A stretch of 64,000 nt of DNA, from NCBI RefSeq assembly GCF_024362405.1, contig NZ_CP101454.1, positions 3,906,001 to 3,970,000 on the forward strand. Direction: 5' to 3'. The translations under genes were made by a program, and so were the position numbers. The notes under the pieces were generated by a model. The model was given only the letters and a program-made list of their open reading frames with translations. It was not told the DNA's origin and searched no databases. Source of the DNA: Halorarius litoreus. GTDB lineage: Archaea > Halobacteriota > Halobacteria > Halobacteriales > Haloarculaceae. The first letter of the stretch is position 1. Every line of letters begins with the position of its first letter. This document shows, one piece after another, positions 55,738 to 63,962 of the stretch.

Positions 55738-56892
55738 CTACAGGTCGTCGCCGGAGGTGTGTCCGAGCGCGCTCGCGACGTCCAGCAGTCCGGCACCCGA
55801 CTCGGTGTCGGCGAGCCCGATGTCCTCGGCGGTGTTCTTGAGCCGACGGCGAATCTCCGTGTTCGAGTAGCCCTGTGCGGCGAGCTGGACCGCCGCGCCG
55901 GAGACGTGCGGGCAGGCCATGCTCGTCCCCGAGAGGGTGCTGTAGCCGCCGAGGTACGTGGAGTAGATGTCCGCGCCGGGAGCGGCGATTTCGACCTCCA
56001 GGCCCTGCGAGGAGAACGACGCGAACTGGTCGTTCTCGTCCGTCGCGCTGACCGCGATGGGCTCGGGGTTCGCCGCCGGGTAACCGACGCAGTCGGTACA
56101 CGGCCCGGAGTTGCCGGCCGCGGCGACGAGCGTGACGCCCTGCTCGTGCGCGTAGGTGCAGGCGTCCGCGAGCGCCTCCGACTGGGTGGAGCCGCCGAGA
56201 CTCATCGACGCCACGTCGTACCCCTGTTCGGCGACCCACTCGACGCCCGCGGCGATGTCCGAGGTGAGTCCCACGCCCGAAGCGGTGAGCACCTTGACGG
56301 CGTGGAGCGTCGCCTCGGTAGCGACGCCGACGACGCCGCGGTCGTTGTCGATGGCGTCCGCGATACCGGCACAGTGCGTCCCGTGGCCGTTGTCGTCCTG
56401 CCAGTCGGGGTTCTGGACGCCCCCGATGAACGACGTGCCGGTCCCGAGGTTCGCCGCGAGGTCCGGGTGCGTCGCGTCGATGCCGGTGTCGACGATGGCG
56501 ACGTCGGCGCCCGACCCCGCGTCGCCAGCGGCGTGCGCCACCTCGGCGTCCACGCGGTCGATACCGTACGGGAGCGTCTGTGCGATGGCCTCGTACTCGC
56601 GGTCACGCTCGACGTAGCGGACGTCCCCGCGCTGGCGGAGCACGTCGACTGCGTGCTCGTCGACTTCGATGGTGAGCGCGTCGAACGCGAAGTCGTAGAC
56701 GACCTCGTCCGCGCGGTTCCGAGCGGCTCGCTCTCCTGAGGGTCGGTCGTAGCCGATGGTCACCGTCACTCGGTCGTCGTCCTGTCCGTTGCCCTCGTTC
56801 CCGGCGGCGACGCCCATCGCCGAGAGGCCGACCGCACCGCTGCCGATCGTTCGAAGCGCATCACGTCGCGAGACACCGTTGGTGTTCGACAT
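55738..56892 (-). CDS. Tat-exported subtilisin-like serine protease (halolysin-like, S8)
   Basis: A 384-residue secreted protease. The Tat signal is SRRDALRTIGSG (8-19). A propeptide (about 30-115) precedes the S8 catalytic domain with the full triad: Asp in VAIVDTGIDATHP, His in NGHGTHCAGIAD and Ser in SGTSMACPHVSGA; the oxyanion Asn is in AAAGNSGPC. It lacks the C-terminal extension of longer halolysins. Two Cys in GPCTDCVGYP may form a disulphide. The start at ATG 56892 was chosen over a TTG one codon upstream. The adjacent gene may encode its inhibitor. Confidence 0.92.
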   Translation of the reverse strand: MSNTNGVSRRDALRTIGSGAVGLSAMGVAAGNEGNGQDDDRVTVTIGYDRPSGERAARNRADEVVYDFAFDALTIEVDEHAVDVLRQRGDVRYVERDREYEAIAQTLPYGIDRVDAEVAHAAGDAGSGADVAIVDTGIDATHPDLAANLGTGTSFIGGVQNPDWQDDNGHGTHCAGIADAIDNDRGVVGVATEATLHAVKVLTASGVGLTSDIAAGVEWVAEQGYDVASMSLGGSTQSEALADACTYAHEQGVTLVAAAGNSGPCTDCVGYPAANPEPIAVSATDENDQFASFSSQGLEVEIAAPGADIYSTYLGGYSTLSGTSMACPHVSGAAVQLAAQGYSNTEIRRRLKNTAEDIGLADTESGAGLLDVASALGHTSGDDL

Positions 56893-57058
56893 CAATTCGC
56901 ACCATTCCAGGTTGTAAGTAATCGCCTCTGCCGGGGATTACGGGCCATTCAAAACAGCTGAACGGCCGTTCATCTATCTCGGTTGCCGACCGATTGGAGG
57001 AACCTCCGAGCGACCGCGGCCCGGCACGGTTTTAGTGCGGCATCGGCTACACGGAGTC

Positions 57059-57781
57059 GTGCAACTCGTCGGGTACGAGTCCTCGCCGGACGCCGCGCTG
57101 CTGGTCGCCGACGAGGGGACCGTCACGCGCGTGGCGCTCGACCCCGGAACCGACCTCGACTACGCACTCGGCGAGCGCCACTGTGCGGGCGTCATCCAGA
57201 ACGGCCAGCACGACACCTGTTCGAACACGGGGGCTCCCTGGTGTCAGGTCCACACCGACCACTGGCACGAAGGGCTCATCGAAGAACGTGAGGACGAGCA
57301 CGTCGTCTACCTCGCGGCGTTCGCCCCGGCGACGTTCAAGGTCGGTATCACGCGAACCTGGCGGCTCGACACCCGGCTCCGCGAGCAGGGCGCCGACTGT
57401 GGCGCACACATCTTCACCGTGCCCGACGGGCAAGTCGCCCGCGAGGTCGAATCCGACGTCGGGAGCGACATCGGCGAGCGGGTTCGTGTCGCCACGAAGA
57501 TACGCGGCCTCCACCGGTTGGTCGACGACGACGCGTGGGCCGACCTGCTCGACGAGTTCGCCGTCATCGACGAGTTCAGCTTCGACTACGGGCTCGACCT
57601 GACGGACCAGCCGGTCCCCGAGACGCTCGCGGCGGGAACAGTCGTCGGCGTCCAGGGTCGCGTCCTCGTCCTCGAAGCCGGGGGAACGCACTACGCCGTC
57701 GACCTCCGGTCGCTCGTCGGCTACGACGTCGAACCCGGTGGCGACGAGCAGCCACGGCAGTCCTCGCTCGGCGCGTTCTGA
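57059..57781 (+). CDS. DUF2797 family protein
   Basis: A 240-residue cytoplasmic protein of the DUF2797 family. Zinc-like ligands are in ERHCAGVIQNGQHDTCSNTGAPWCQVHTDHWHEG (quoted in part): several Cys and His, and it probably binds a metal. APATFKVGITRTWRLDTRLREQGA and TKIRGLHRLVDDDAW are GIY-YIG-like segments seen in this family. The GTG start has a TATA-like gttttag about 27 bp upstream, so it is probably leaderless. Function is unknown. Confidence 0.82.
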   Translation: MQLVGYESSPDAALLVADEGTVTRVALDPGTDLDYALGERHCAGVIQNGQHDTCSNTGAPWCQVHTDHWHEGLIEEREDEHVVYLAAFAPATFKVGITRTWRLDTRLREQGADCGAHIFTVPDGQVAREVESDVGSDIGERVRVATKIRGLHRLVDDDAWADLLDEFAVIDEFSFDYGLDLTDQPVPETLAAGTVVGVQGRVLVLEAGGTHYAVDLRSLVGYDVEPGGDEQPRQSSLGAF

Positions 57782-57840
57782 GGCGCAGAAGTGTTCTTCA
57801 GCACACAAGACATATACCGGAGGCTGTGGCAGACGGCCAC

Positions 57841-58860
57841 ATGCAGCGTGAAGCCCTCCTCGCTGGCGGCGCGGCCGCCGTCTTGAGCGCCCTGGTGCTC
57901 GCGGTGGTCGTCGTCCCCGGCATCACCGCCTCGCCGACCGACGACCGACTCCGACCGAGTAGACTCGACATCCGAGAGACCAGTCTCGCCGCCGGCGACG
58001 TCGGTGGCGAGACTGCGACCATCGCGGTGACGACCCGGCTCGACCACCGGGGCGGCCCCACCGGCGATATCGAGGTGTTCTATCGAGCGGTCGACGGGGA
58101 CACCGGCCTCGTGGTCGACCAGGCGACCAACGCGATGGGCAACATCTCGGGCGACCGCGAGGTGACCTCGACGGTGAACCTCACGGTGCCCCGCGAGGGC
58201 GCCTACCGGCTCGACACCGTCGTCTACGAGGACGGTCAGCGAATCGAGCAGGGCCGGACGACGGTTCGTGGGGTCGGCAGCCTCGTACCCGCGTACGCCC
58301 GGTCGTCCGTCCGGTTCCACCAGTTCGACGGCGGAACGACCATCCCGCCCATCGAGTACAGTATCCGGCGCGTCACCGACGGCAAGGCGACCGTGAACGT
58401 CTCGGCGTACCTGACGAACACCGGCGACGAGACAGTCGACGGCCTGCGCGTGGTTCTCGTCGCCCGGCAGGCCGACTCGAACATCGTCGCCGACCGCGTG
58501 GCCGTCCCGGTGGGCTCGGTCGACCCCGGCCACACCGCCACGCCGGCCTCGGAGTTGACCGTCCCCGACAACTACAGTTACTACCTTGATGCGGTGCTGT
58601 GGAAGGACGGCGTCATCGTCGGCTCGGCGCGGACGACCGCCGACCTGAATCCGCAACGAACGGTCCCGGAGAACCAGACCCGCGAGGACGTCGACCTCGA
58701 CTCCGACGAGTTCGCCGCCGAGACAGAGACCGTCCGCGAGGAGGGGACGCCACCAGCCAGCAACACGCCAGCCGGGCAGAGCGGCCCCGGCTTCGGCCTC
58801 GCCGCCGGCGTCGTGGCCCTCCTTGGAGCGGGATTACTCGCCCGGAGGTGGTCGGCGTGA
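57841..58860 (+). CDS. PGF-CTERM surface protein with Ig-like domains (DUF7490-like)
   Basis: A 339-residue exported protein. The signal anchor is LLAGGAAAVLSALVLAVVVVPG. Two beta domains follow (about 45-145 and 160-275; first has VEVFYRAVDGDTGLVVDQAT-like strands, second VTDGKATVNVSAYLTNTGDETVDG). The tail is a disordered stretch, then GPGFGLAAGVVALLGAGLLARRWSA: a PGF motif, membrane segment and basic end, as in proteins sorted by archaeosortase ArtA and then lipid-linked. Sequons NISGD, NLTV, NVSA, NYSY, NQTR suggest N-glycosylation. The next gene overlaps by four bases. Confidence 0.83.
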   Translation: MQREALLAGGAAAVLSALVLAVVVVPGITASPTDDRLRPSRLDIRETSLAAGDVGGETATIAVTTRLDHRGGPTGDIEVFYRAVDGDTGLVVDQATNAMGNISGDREVTSTVNLTVPREGAYRLDTVVYEDGQRIEQGRTTVRGVGSLVPAYARSSVRFHQFDGGTTIPPIEYSIRRVTDGKATVNVSAYLTNTGDETVDGLRVVLVARQADSNIVADRVAVPVGSVDPGHTATPASELTVPDNYSYYLDAVLWKDGVIVGSARTTADLNPQRTVPENQTREDVDLDSDEFAAETETVREEGTPPASNTPAGQSGPGFGLAAGVVALLGAGLLARRWSA

Positions 58861-59153
58861 GCGACCCCAGTGAGACGGCGAGTGCGGAGTCGCCACCACG
58901 ACAGACCGCAGACGAGAGCGGCCGCTCGCTGTTCGACCGCGACCTCACCACCGCCCTGCAGGGCGGCGCGCTGGCCGTCGCCGTCATCTTCGCGCTCGTC
59001 GCAGCGGTCGGCTTCTACACGAGCGCGCAGCGTGTCATCCGTGTCTGGGTCGCCGACGCCTACCAGCCGGTGTTCTCGATGGGGTTCAACCTCGCGCTCC
59101 TGCTGGCGATGGTCGCCGTCGTGGTACTGCTGACACGTCGACTGACCGAGTGA
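58857..59153 (+). CDS. Small two-segment membrane protein
   Basis: A 98-residue protein with GTG start overlapping the stop of the PGF-CTERM gene (GTGA). An acidic N-terminus (MSDPSETASAESPPRQ) is followed by two membrane segments: GALAVAVIFALVAAVGFYT and NLALLLAMVAVVVLLT. No family function is known; from the coupling it probably works with the surface protein, possibly for its export or anchoring. Confidence 0.68.
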   Translation: MSDPSETASAESPPRQTADESGRSLFDRDLTTALQGGALAVAVIFALVAAVGFYTSAQRVIRVWVADAYQPVFSMGFNLALLLAMVAVVVLLTRRLTE

Positions 59154-59208
59154 TGCGATAGCGTCGCAATCCCCCACGTTTTTCCCCCGGCGTCGCTAAC
59201 CCCGGCGT

Positions 59209-59628
59209 ATGGCAGATGACGAGGAGCGATCCGACGAGGCAGAGGCCGAACCGGAAGCCGAGAGCGAGGGCGAGGAGAAGTCCTTCCGCGAGCGGGTCGA
59301 GGAGATCCGCCAGCAGCGCGCCGAGGAGCGCGAGGGCGGCGAGGGCGAGGAACTCTCCCGCGAGGAGAAGATGGAAGAGATGCTCGGCGGCGGCGGCGGT
59401 CCCGGTGGCCCCGGTGGGATGGGTGGCGGTGGCAACCCCTTCGCTCAGATGATGGGCGGCATGATGGGCGGTGGGGGCCCCGGCGGCGCACTCGGTGGCT
59501 CGCCCGGTGGGGAGCGTGGCGGCTCGTCGAAGGCCGACGAGGAACTCGTCCGTGAGGTCCGGAAGGTCCGCGACGAGCTCCACGACATCCGCCGCGAGCT
59601 CGAGCGCATCGGCGACGCGCTGGAGTAG
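59209..59628 (+). CDS. Charged Gly/Met-rich low-complexity protein with two helical ends
   Basis: A 139-residue protein. The N-terminal 60 residues are Glu/Arg-rich and helical (FRERVEEIRQQRAEEREGG), the centre (61-110) is Gly/Met-rich with GGPGGPGGMGGGGNPFAQMMGGMMGG and SPGG, and the C-terminal 28 residues form a helix with heptad pattern (EELVREVRKVRDELHDIRREL). The family is unknown. Gly/Met-rich centres between helices are seen in chaperone-like or condensate-forming proteins, but that is only analogy. It converges with the GT4 gene without a gap. Confidence 0.65.
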   Translation: MADDEERSDEAEAEPEAESEGEEKSFRERVEEIRQQRAEEREGGEGEELSREEKMEEMLGGGGGPGGPGGMGGGGNPFAQMMGGMMGGGGPGGALGGSPGGERGGSSKADEELVREVRKVRDELHDIRRELERIGDALE

Positions 59629-60741
59629 CTACAGGACGGCGTCGTACACGTCCGCGAGCGTGTCGACCGCGTGGTCGAGGCTGATCTGCTCGCGGCGTGC
59701 CAGGCAGGTTTCTTCGAGCGTGTCACCGGCGGCGAGCGCCCGCTCGATTCCGTCACGGAAGCCGCCCGTGTCGCCCTCGGGGAAGTGGAACCCCGTCTCG
59801 CCGTGGACGACGGTCTCGGCGAGCGCCCCCGCGTTCACGCCGACGACGGGGGTGCCGCAGGCGTTCGCTTCGAGCGCGACGAGTCCCTGCGTCTCGACGG
59901 GCGAGGGGAACGCGAACACGTCGAGGACGCTGTAAAACGTCGGGAGCTCCTCGCGGTCGAGGAAGCCGAGGAACCGCACGTCCGCATCGAGGTCGGCCGC
60001 GCGGGTTTCGAGTCGGGACCGGGCAGGGCCGTCCCCGCCGAAGACGACGGTCGCATCGAGCTGGGGGGCGACGTCGAGGATGGCATCGAGGTTCTTCTCG
60101 AAGCCGTGGCGACCGGTGTAGCCGACGAGCGGGCCGTCCGGGAGGCCGTGCCGCTCGCGGAACGCCGCGAGCTCGTCGTCGGGGACGGGCGCGAAGAAGT
60201 CAGTGTCGACGCCGTTGGGGACGACCGCCATCTCCGCGTCGACCCCCAGTTCGCTCAGGTGGTCACACGCCGGCTGTGAGGGGACGACGACCGCGTCCGC
60301 CCGGTTCAGGTACCACTTCTCGTAGGCGCCGGCGACCCGCTCGATGACGTCTGCCAGTCGACCATCGGCGATGTAGTCGGCGTACTCGGCCGTGGGCGTG
60401 TGATAGGAGGCGACCAGCGGGAGGGCCTCGCTGCCGGCGAGTCGTCGGCCGGCGAGTCCCAGCGAAAACGGGGTGTGAGCGTGGACGACGTCGAGGTCGT
60501 CGAGGTCGTCGATACCGTCGGGAATCTGTGGCAGTGCGGCGTAGAACCCCTCGTAGAACGGGAAAGTGAGGCTCCGGACGGGATGTTCACGGGGGCCGGG
60601 CACGTGGTCGGCGTCGGGGTAGACGACGTGCATCCGACCGCCACGGTCGGCCCAGGTGTCGCGCCACGACTGGACGGTGTACGTGACGCCGTTGACCGTC
60701 GGCAGGTAGGTGTCGGTGAACGCGGCGACGGCCGGGAGCAT
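59629..60741 (-). CDS. GT4 family glycosyltransferase
   Basis: A 370-residue GT-B glycosyltransferase. The N-terminal part reads FTDTYLPTVNGVTYTVQSWRD and VVHAHTPFSLGL; the donor-binding half has VVPNGVDTDFF, VGYTGRHGFEKNLD, FGGDGPARSRLE, and the EX7E motif in ETQGLVALEANACGTPVVG. This is a retaining enzyme, probably for a mannosyl or glucosyl transfer to a lipid or polysaccharide. It lies 24 bp downstream of a second GT4 gene on the same strand, so they may act in sequence. Confidence 0.91.
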   Translation of the reverse strand: MLPAVAAFTDTYLPTVNGVTYTVQSWRDTWADRGGRMHVVYPDADHVPGPREHPVRSLTFPFYEGFYAALPQIPDGIDDLDDLDVVHAHTPFSLGLAGRRLAGSEALPLVASYHTPTAEYADYIADGRLADVIERVAGAYEKWYLNRADAVVVPSQPACDHLSELGVDAEMAVVPNGVDTDFFAPVPDDELAAFRERHGLPDGPLVGYTGRHGFEKNLDAILDVAPQLDATVVFGGDGPARSRLETRAADLDADVRFLGFLDREELPTFYSVLDVFAFPSPVETQGLVALEANACGTPVVGVNAGALAETVVHGETGFHFPEGDTGGFRDGIERALAAGDTLEETCLARREQISLDHAVDTLADVYDAVL

Positions 60742-60765
60742 GGCTCGGCGTTCGCAGGTCCGTGG

Positions 60766-61791
60766 TTAATGGGTTGCGTTCTCGCTCGTGAGCCGCTCGT
60801 AGAGGTCGACGAGCTGGTCGCCGACGGCGTCGAGCGTGAACTGCTCGCTCACCTCGCGAGCGTTCGCCCCGATGCGTGCGCGCTCGTCGGGGTCGTCGAG
60901 CACACGGCGGAGCGCGGTCTCGAACTCACGCACCGAATCGCCCTTCAGACACGTCTCGCCGTCCGCGAGCCAGTCGTAGGTGTCGATGCCGCGGACGACG
61001 GGCGGGATGCCACACGACATCGCTTCGAGGAGGGCCATCCCCTCGTTCTCGTTGTGCGTCGGGAAGTAGAACACGTCACCGGCGGCGAACGCCCCGGCGA
61101 TGTCCTCGACGAACCCCGTGAACGTGCAGTTGTCGGGCGACGACTCGACGAGCCGTTTGGTGTCCGAGCTCTGGAGGAACTGCCCGAAGAATCCCCCCGT
61201 GGGATTGAGAAAGCCGAACCAGACGAACTCGGTGTCGGGCATCGCTCGTGCCGTCTCGATGAACGTCTCCAGCCCCTTCCGTTTCAGGACGTGCGCGACG
61301 GTGAACACCACGGGAGGGTCGAGGTCGTACCGGTCGAGGTACTCCTGTCTGAGGTCGGGGTCGTCGTAGCCCGCGAGCTTCGCGTCGTCGAACCCGTTCG
61401 AGATGACGGTCGTGGGGACGTCGGTGTAGTCGTCGATGACCTCGCGGGTGTGTTCGGAGGGACAGACGAGGTGGTCGGCCAGCCCGTAGGCGCGTTCGAG
61501 GTACGGACGCATCGGCTTCGAGAGCGTGTTCGAGAACGCGAAGCTGTTCTCGAAGTCGGCGGCCGTCTGGTGGGTGTGGGCGACGACGGGCACCCCCAGC
61601 CGCTGGGCGCGCCAGGCGTAGTAGGTGGAGCGTGGCCCCATGTTGTTGAGGTGCAGCAGGTCGGCCGAGAGGTCCGGCTCGGTGGTGAACGCGATGTCGT
61701 TGGCATCGAGGACGGTCCGCTGGTTCTGCACGGACTGCGCCTGCCCGCCGGTGATGAACCGCTCCCACTCGAAGTAGTGGCTGACCCGCAT
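60766..61791 (-). CDS. GT4 family glycosyltransferase
   Basis: A 341-residue GT-B enzyme. Seen are RVSHYFEWERFITGGQAQSV, HLNNMGPRSTYYAW, VVAHTHQTAADF, VISNGFDDAK, VAHVLKRKGLETFIE, and the EX7E-type NENEGMALLEAMSCGIPPVV. It shares little with the GT4 next door, so acceptor or donor differ. Start is ATG 61791; longer starts read into the divergent RNase P gene region. Together with the downstream GT4 it probably builds a glycolipid or surface sugar. Confidence 0.9.
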   Translation of the reverse strand: MRVSHYFEWERFITGGQAQSVQNQRTVLDANDIAFTTEPDLSADLLHLNNMGPRSTYYAWRAQRLGVPVVAHTHQTAADFENSFAFSNTLSKPMRPYLERAYGLADHLVCPSEHTREVIDDYTDVPTTVISNGFDDAKLAGYDDPDLRQEYLDRYDLDPPVVFTVAHVLKRKGLETFIETARAMPDTEFVWFGFLNPTGGFFGQFLQSSDTKRLVESSPDNCTFTGFVEDIAGAFAAGDVFYFPTHNENEGMALLEAMSCGIPPVVRGIDTYDWLADGETCLKGDSVREFETALRRVLDDPDERARIGANAREVSEQFTLDAVGDQLVDLYERLTSENATH

Positions 61792-61885
61792 CTGGTTGGT
61801 CGTGGTCCGGGTGGTCGTCAGTTGAAGCTGCCGACTCGCCACAGCAGACGGTGGAGTTATCCCGGCACGCCGACTTCGACGAGCC

Positions 61886-62161
61886 GTGAGCATCGCGGAG
61901 GAGCGAATCGACCGGTTACACGACCTCGCGCGGACCGCGGCGAGCGAGGGGAACGACGATCTCGCGCGGTCGTACGTCCGCCGTGCCCGTCGCGTCGCCG
62001 AGCGCAACCGGCTGCGGCTCCCCGTCCGCTTCAAGCGGTTCACCTGTGACGCCTGTGACGCCTACCTGATCCCCGGCCGGAACGCGCGAGTCCGGACCCG
62101 CGAGGGGCACGTCGTCGTCACCTGTGACTGCGGCACACACGCCCGCTACCCGTATCGGTAA
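61886..62161 (+). CDS. RNase P protein component 4 (Rpp21/Rpr2 family)
   Basis: A 91-residue subunit of the tRNA 5' processing enzyme RNase P. The Rpr2/Rpp21 pattern is seen: N-terminal helices with LARTAASEGNDDLARSYVRRARRVAERNRLRLP and a zinc ribbon with FTCDACDAYLIPGRN and VVTCDCGTHARYPYR. The start is GTG. It is the first gene of a cluster with a CRM-domain RNA-binding protein. Confidence 0.9.
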   Translation: MSIAEERIDRLHDLARTAASEGNDDLARSYVRRARRVAERNRLRLPVRFKRFTCDACDAYLIPGRNARVRTREGHVVVTCDCGTHARYPYR

Positions 62162-62193
62162 CTTTCAAACCCGGTGAGTTCGAACTCGGTCCT

Positions 62194-62436
62194 ATGAGCC
62201 AGGAGTTACGGGAGCGGGCCCACGACGTCGACGCGACGCTTCGCGTCGGGAAGTCGGGACTCGACCCGGTCGTCGACGAGTTGAAGAGCCAGTTGCAGGA
62301 CCGCGAGCTGGTGAAAGTGAAGTTCCTCCGGTCGGCCCGCGGCGGCACGACCACCGAAGACCTCGCCGCTGACCTTGCGGAGCGCGCGAGTGCCGAACTC
62401 ATCGATACACGCGGGCACACCGCGGTGTTCCATTGA
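62194..62436 (+). CDS. YhbY/CRM-domain RNA-binding protein
   Basis: An 80-residue protein of the CRM (YhbY) family. DATLRVGKSGLDPVVDELKSQ and ELVKVKFLRSARGG contain the alpha-beta core, with GxxG-type loop, that binds structured RNA such as ribosome precursors. It lies 32 bp after RNase P component 4, and its stop overlaps the start of the MscS gene (TGATG), which makes an RNA-processing operon with an odd third member. Confidence 0.9.
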   Translation: MSQELRERAHDVDATLRVGKSGLDPVVDELKSQLQDRELVKVKFLRSARGGTTTEDLAADLAERASAELIDTRGHTAVFH

Positions 62437-63362
62437 TGCAGGGCCTCATCCCGCTACAGGCTGGTGACGCGACTGGCTTCGTCGAGAGCTTTCTCGACCA
62501 GTTGCTCGGCGGGACGGCGCTCGCAGGGCTGGCCGAGCCGCTGGCGAAGGCGGTCGTCTTCATCGTCGTCTTCGTCCTCGTCTACCTCGTCGGCCGGGCG
62601 ATACTCCGCCCGCTGACGGACCGCGCGCTCGACAAGCGCGGGCTCGACGCCCACGCGAAGCGACCACTGAAGCGGCTCGTCAGTATCGTCGTCGTGTTCG
62701 TCGCCATCGCCATCGCCTTCGGGCTGGCTGGCTTCGGTAACTTCCTGCAGTCGCTCGCGACCGTCGCGGCCGCCGCGACGCTCGCCATCGGCTTCGCGAT
62801 GCAGGACGTCATCAAGAACTTCGTCGCGGGCGTGTTCATCTACACCGACAAGCCGTTCCGCATCGGTGACTGGATCGAGTGGGACGGCAACGCGGGCATC
62901 GTCGAGGACATCTCGCTGCGCGTCTCCCGCGTTCGGACGTTCGACAACGAGCTGCTGACCGTGCCGAACGCGACGCTGACCGACGACGTCATCAAGAACC
63001 CCGTCGCGAAGGACAAGCTCCGGCTGAAGTTCGTCTTCGGTATCGGCTACGACGACGACATCGAGCAGGCGACCGACATCATCATCGAGGAGGCGAACGC
63101 ACACGACGACATCCTCGCTGACCCCGAGCCGTCGGTCCGGCTCACGGAGCTCGCCGACTCGTACGTCGGGCTCCAGTCGCGCATCTGGATCGCCAACCCC
63201 TCGCGCGCCGACTTCGTCCGCACCCGTGCAGAGTACGTGACGAACGTGAAACAGCGGTTCGACGAGGAGGGCATCGACATTCCGTACCCGCAGCGCGAAC
63301 TCGGGGGCAACATCGAACTCGCCGGCCCGATGGCGAAGTCCGAAGCACTCGGCGACGACTAA
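62436..63362 (+). CDS. MscS family mechanosensitive channel
   Basis: A 308-residue channel protein. It has three membrane segments: VVFIVVFVLVYLVGRAIL, LVSIVVVFVAIAIAFGLAGF and the pore helix AAAATLAIGFAMQDVIKNFVAGVFIY, followed by the beta domain FRIGDWIEWDGNAGIVEDISLRVSRVRTFDNELLTVPNATL (quoted in part) and a cytoplasmic cage. MscS channels open when turgor rises, which protects cells in dilute medium; this suits a halophile. The last codons and stop are within a three-copy tandem repeat (see next feature). Confidence 0.93.
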   Translation: MQGLIPLQAGDATGFVESFLDQLLGGTALAGLAEPLAKAVVFIVVFVLVYLVGRAILRPLTDRALDKRGLDAHAKRPLKRLVSIVVVFVAIAIAFGLAGFGNFLQSLATVAAAATLAIGFAMQDVIKNFVAGVFIYTDKPFRIGDWIEWDGNAGIVEDISLRVSRVRTFDNELLTVPNATLTDDVIKNPVAKDKLRLKFVFGIGYDDDIEQATDIIIEEANAHDDILADPEPSVRLTELADSYVGLQSRIWIANPSRADFVRTRAEYVTNVKQRFDEEGIDIPYPQRELGGNIELAGPMAKSEALGDD

Positions 63363-63452
63363 GTGGTCGCCGTAGTGACAACCGGTGACGACTGAGTGGT
63401 CGCCGCAGTGGCAACCGGTGACGACTGAGTGGTCGCCGTAATGGCACTCGGC
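63354..63452 (+). repeat. 33-bp tandem repeat spanning the MscS stop codon
   Basis: Three 33-bp copies start at 63354, 63387 and 63420. Each begins gacgact(a/g)agtggtcgcc. The unit is 11 codons and each copy repeats the in-frame stop: TAA at 63360, TGA at 63393, TGA at 63426; the frame then ends at TGA 63462-63464. The peptides after each stop are similar (VVAVVTTGDD, VVAAVATGDD, VVAVMALGDGG). Confidence 0.95.
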
Positions 63453-63564
63453 GACGGCGGCTGACGGCTTCTCGCTGACGAATCGCGCTTCTCGCTGCTG
63501 TTTTGCACCGCTCGTCGCTCACCATCCGGTAGCCGTCGGTTCCTTTCGGACGGCCAACCCGAAA

Positions 63565-63576
63565 GGCCCTTAAGTC
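63565..63576 (+). promoter_or_regulatory. Promoter of SRP RNA
   Basis: The sequence gaaaggcccttaagtcac has a TATA-like cttaagt 18-24 bp before the start of the SRP RNA helix, with gaaagg as a possible TFB element. Confidence 0.5.
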
Positions 63577-63591
63577 ACACCGCGGTAACTC

Positions 63592-63907
63592 GGAGTGGAC
63601 TAGGTCGGGCGGTTAGGCCCCGCTCGTCACCCGCGCTATGGTCTTTAGCGGGGACCGAACCCCGGGCGCGTCTGGCCCGCCCAGTCCGGGCCCCGGGAGC
63701 CAACGTAGAAGCCTCGTCCCACGAGGGCAGCGGTCCACGTACCAGCCTCTGCAGGGAGGCTGTGGCGTGGTTAACTGTGGGCACTCCGCCAGGCACGGAA
63801 GTGAGCAGCGGACCCATAGACACCTGTCGCCCGTGGGGTCGCGGGGTGGAGGAGGCAACCGGGATTCCCCGTTCTGGAACGGCCAGGCAAGCGCGGCTGT
63901 CCACTCA
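63592..63907 (+). ncRNA. Signal recognition particle 7S RNA
   Basis: About 315 bases. The ends pair: gagtggac (63593-63600) with gtccactc (63899-63906) form helix 1. The Alu-domain signature taggtcgggcggttagg is at 63602-63618. The conserved S-domain helix 8 region reads caggcacggaagtgagcag, with GGAAG at 63799-63803 and AGCAG at 63806-63810, the SRP54-binding site. The RNA holds SRP19 and SRP54 to deliver signal-peptide proteins to the membrane. Start and end are estimated from helix 1 to within about 5 bases. Confidence 0.93.
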
Positions 63908-63962
63908 TTCATCGCGACTTCACACAGACAGCGACAGCACCGTCACCAAAGCAGGAAGCCGT

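Noticed and set aside
63602-63900. Short open frames on both strands within the SRP RNA
   Set aside because: The region has the SRP RNA signatures and paired ends; the frames are Gly/Pro/Arg-rich and not conserved-looking.
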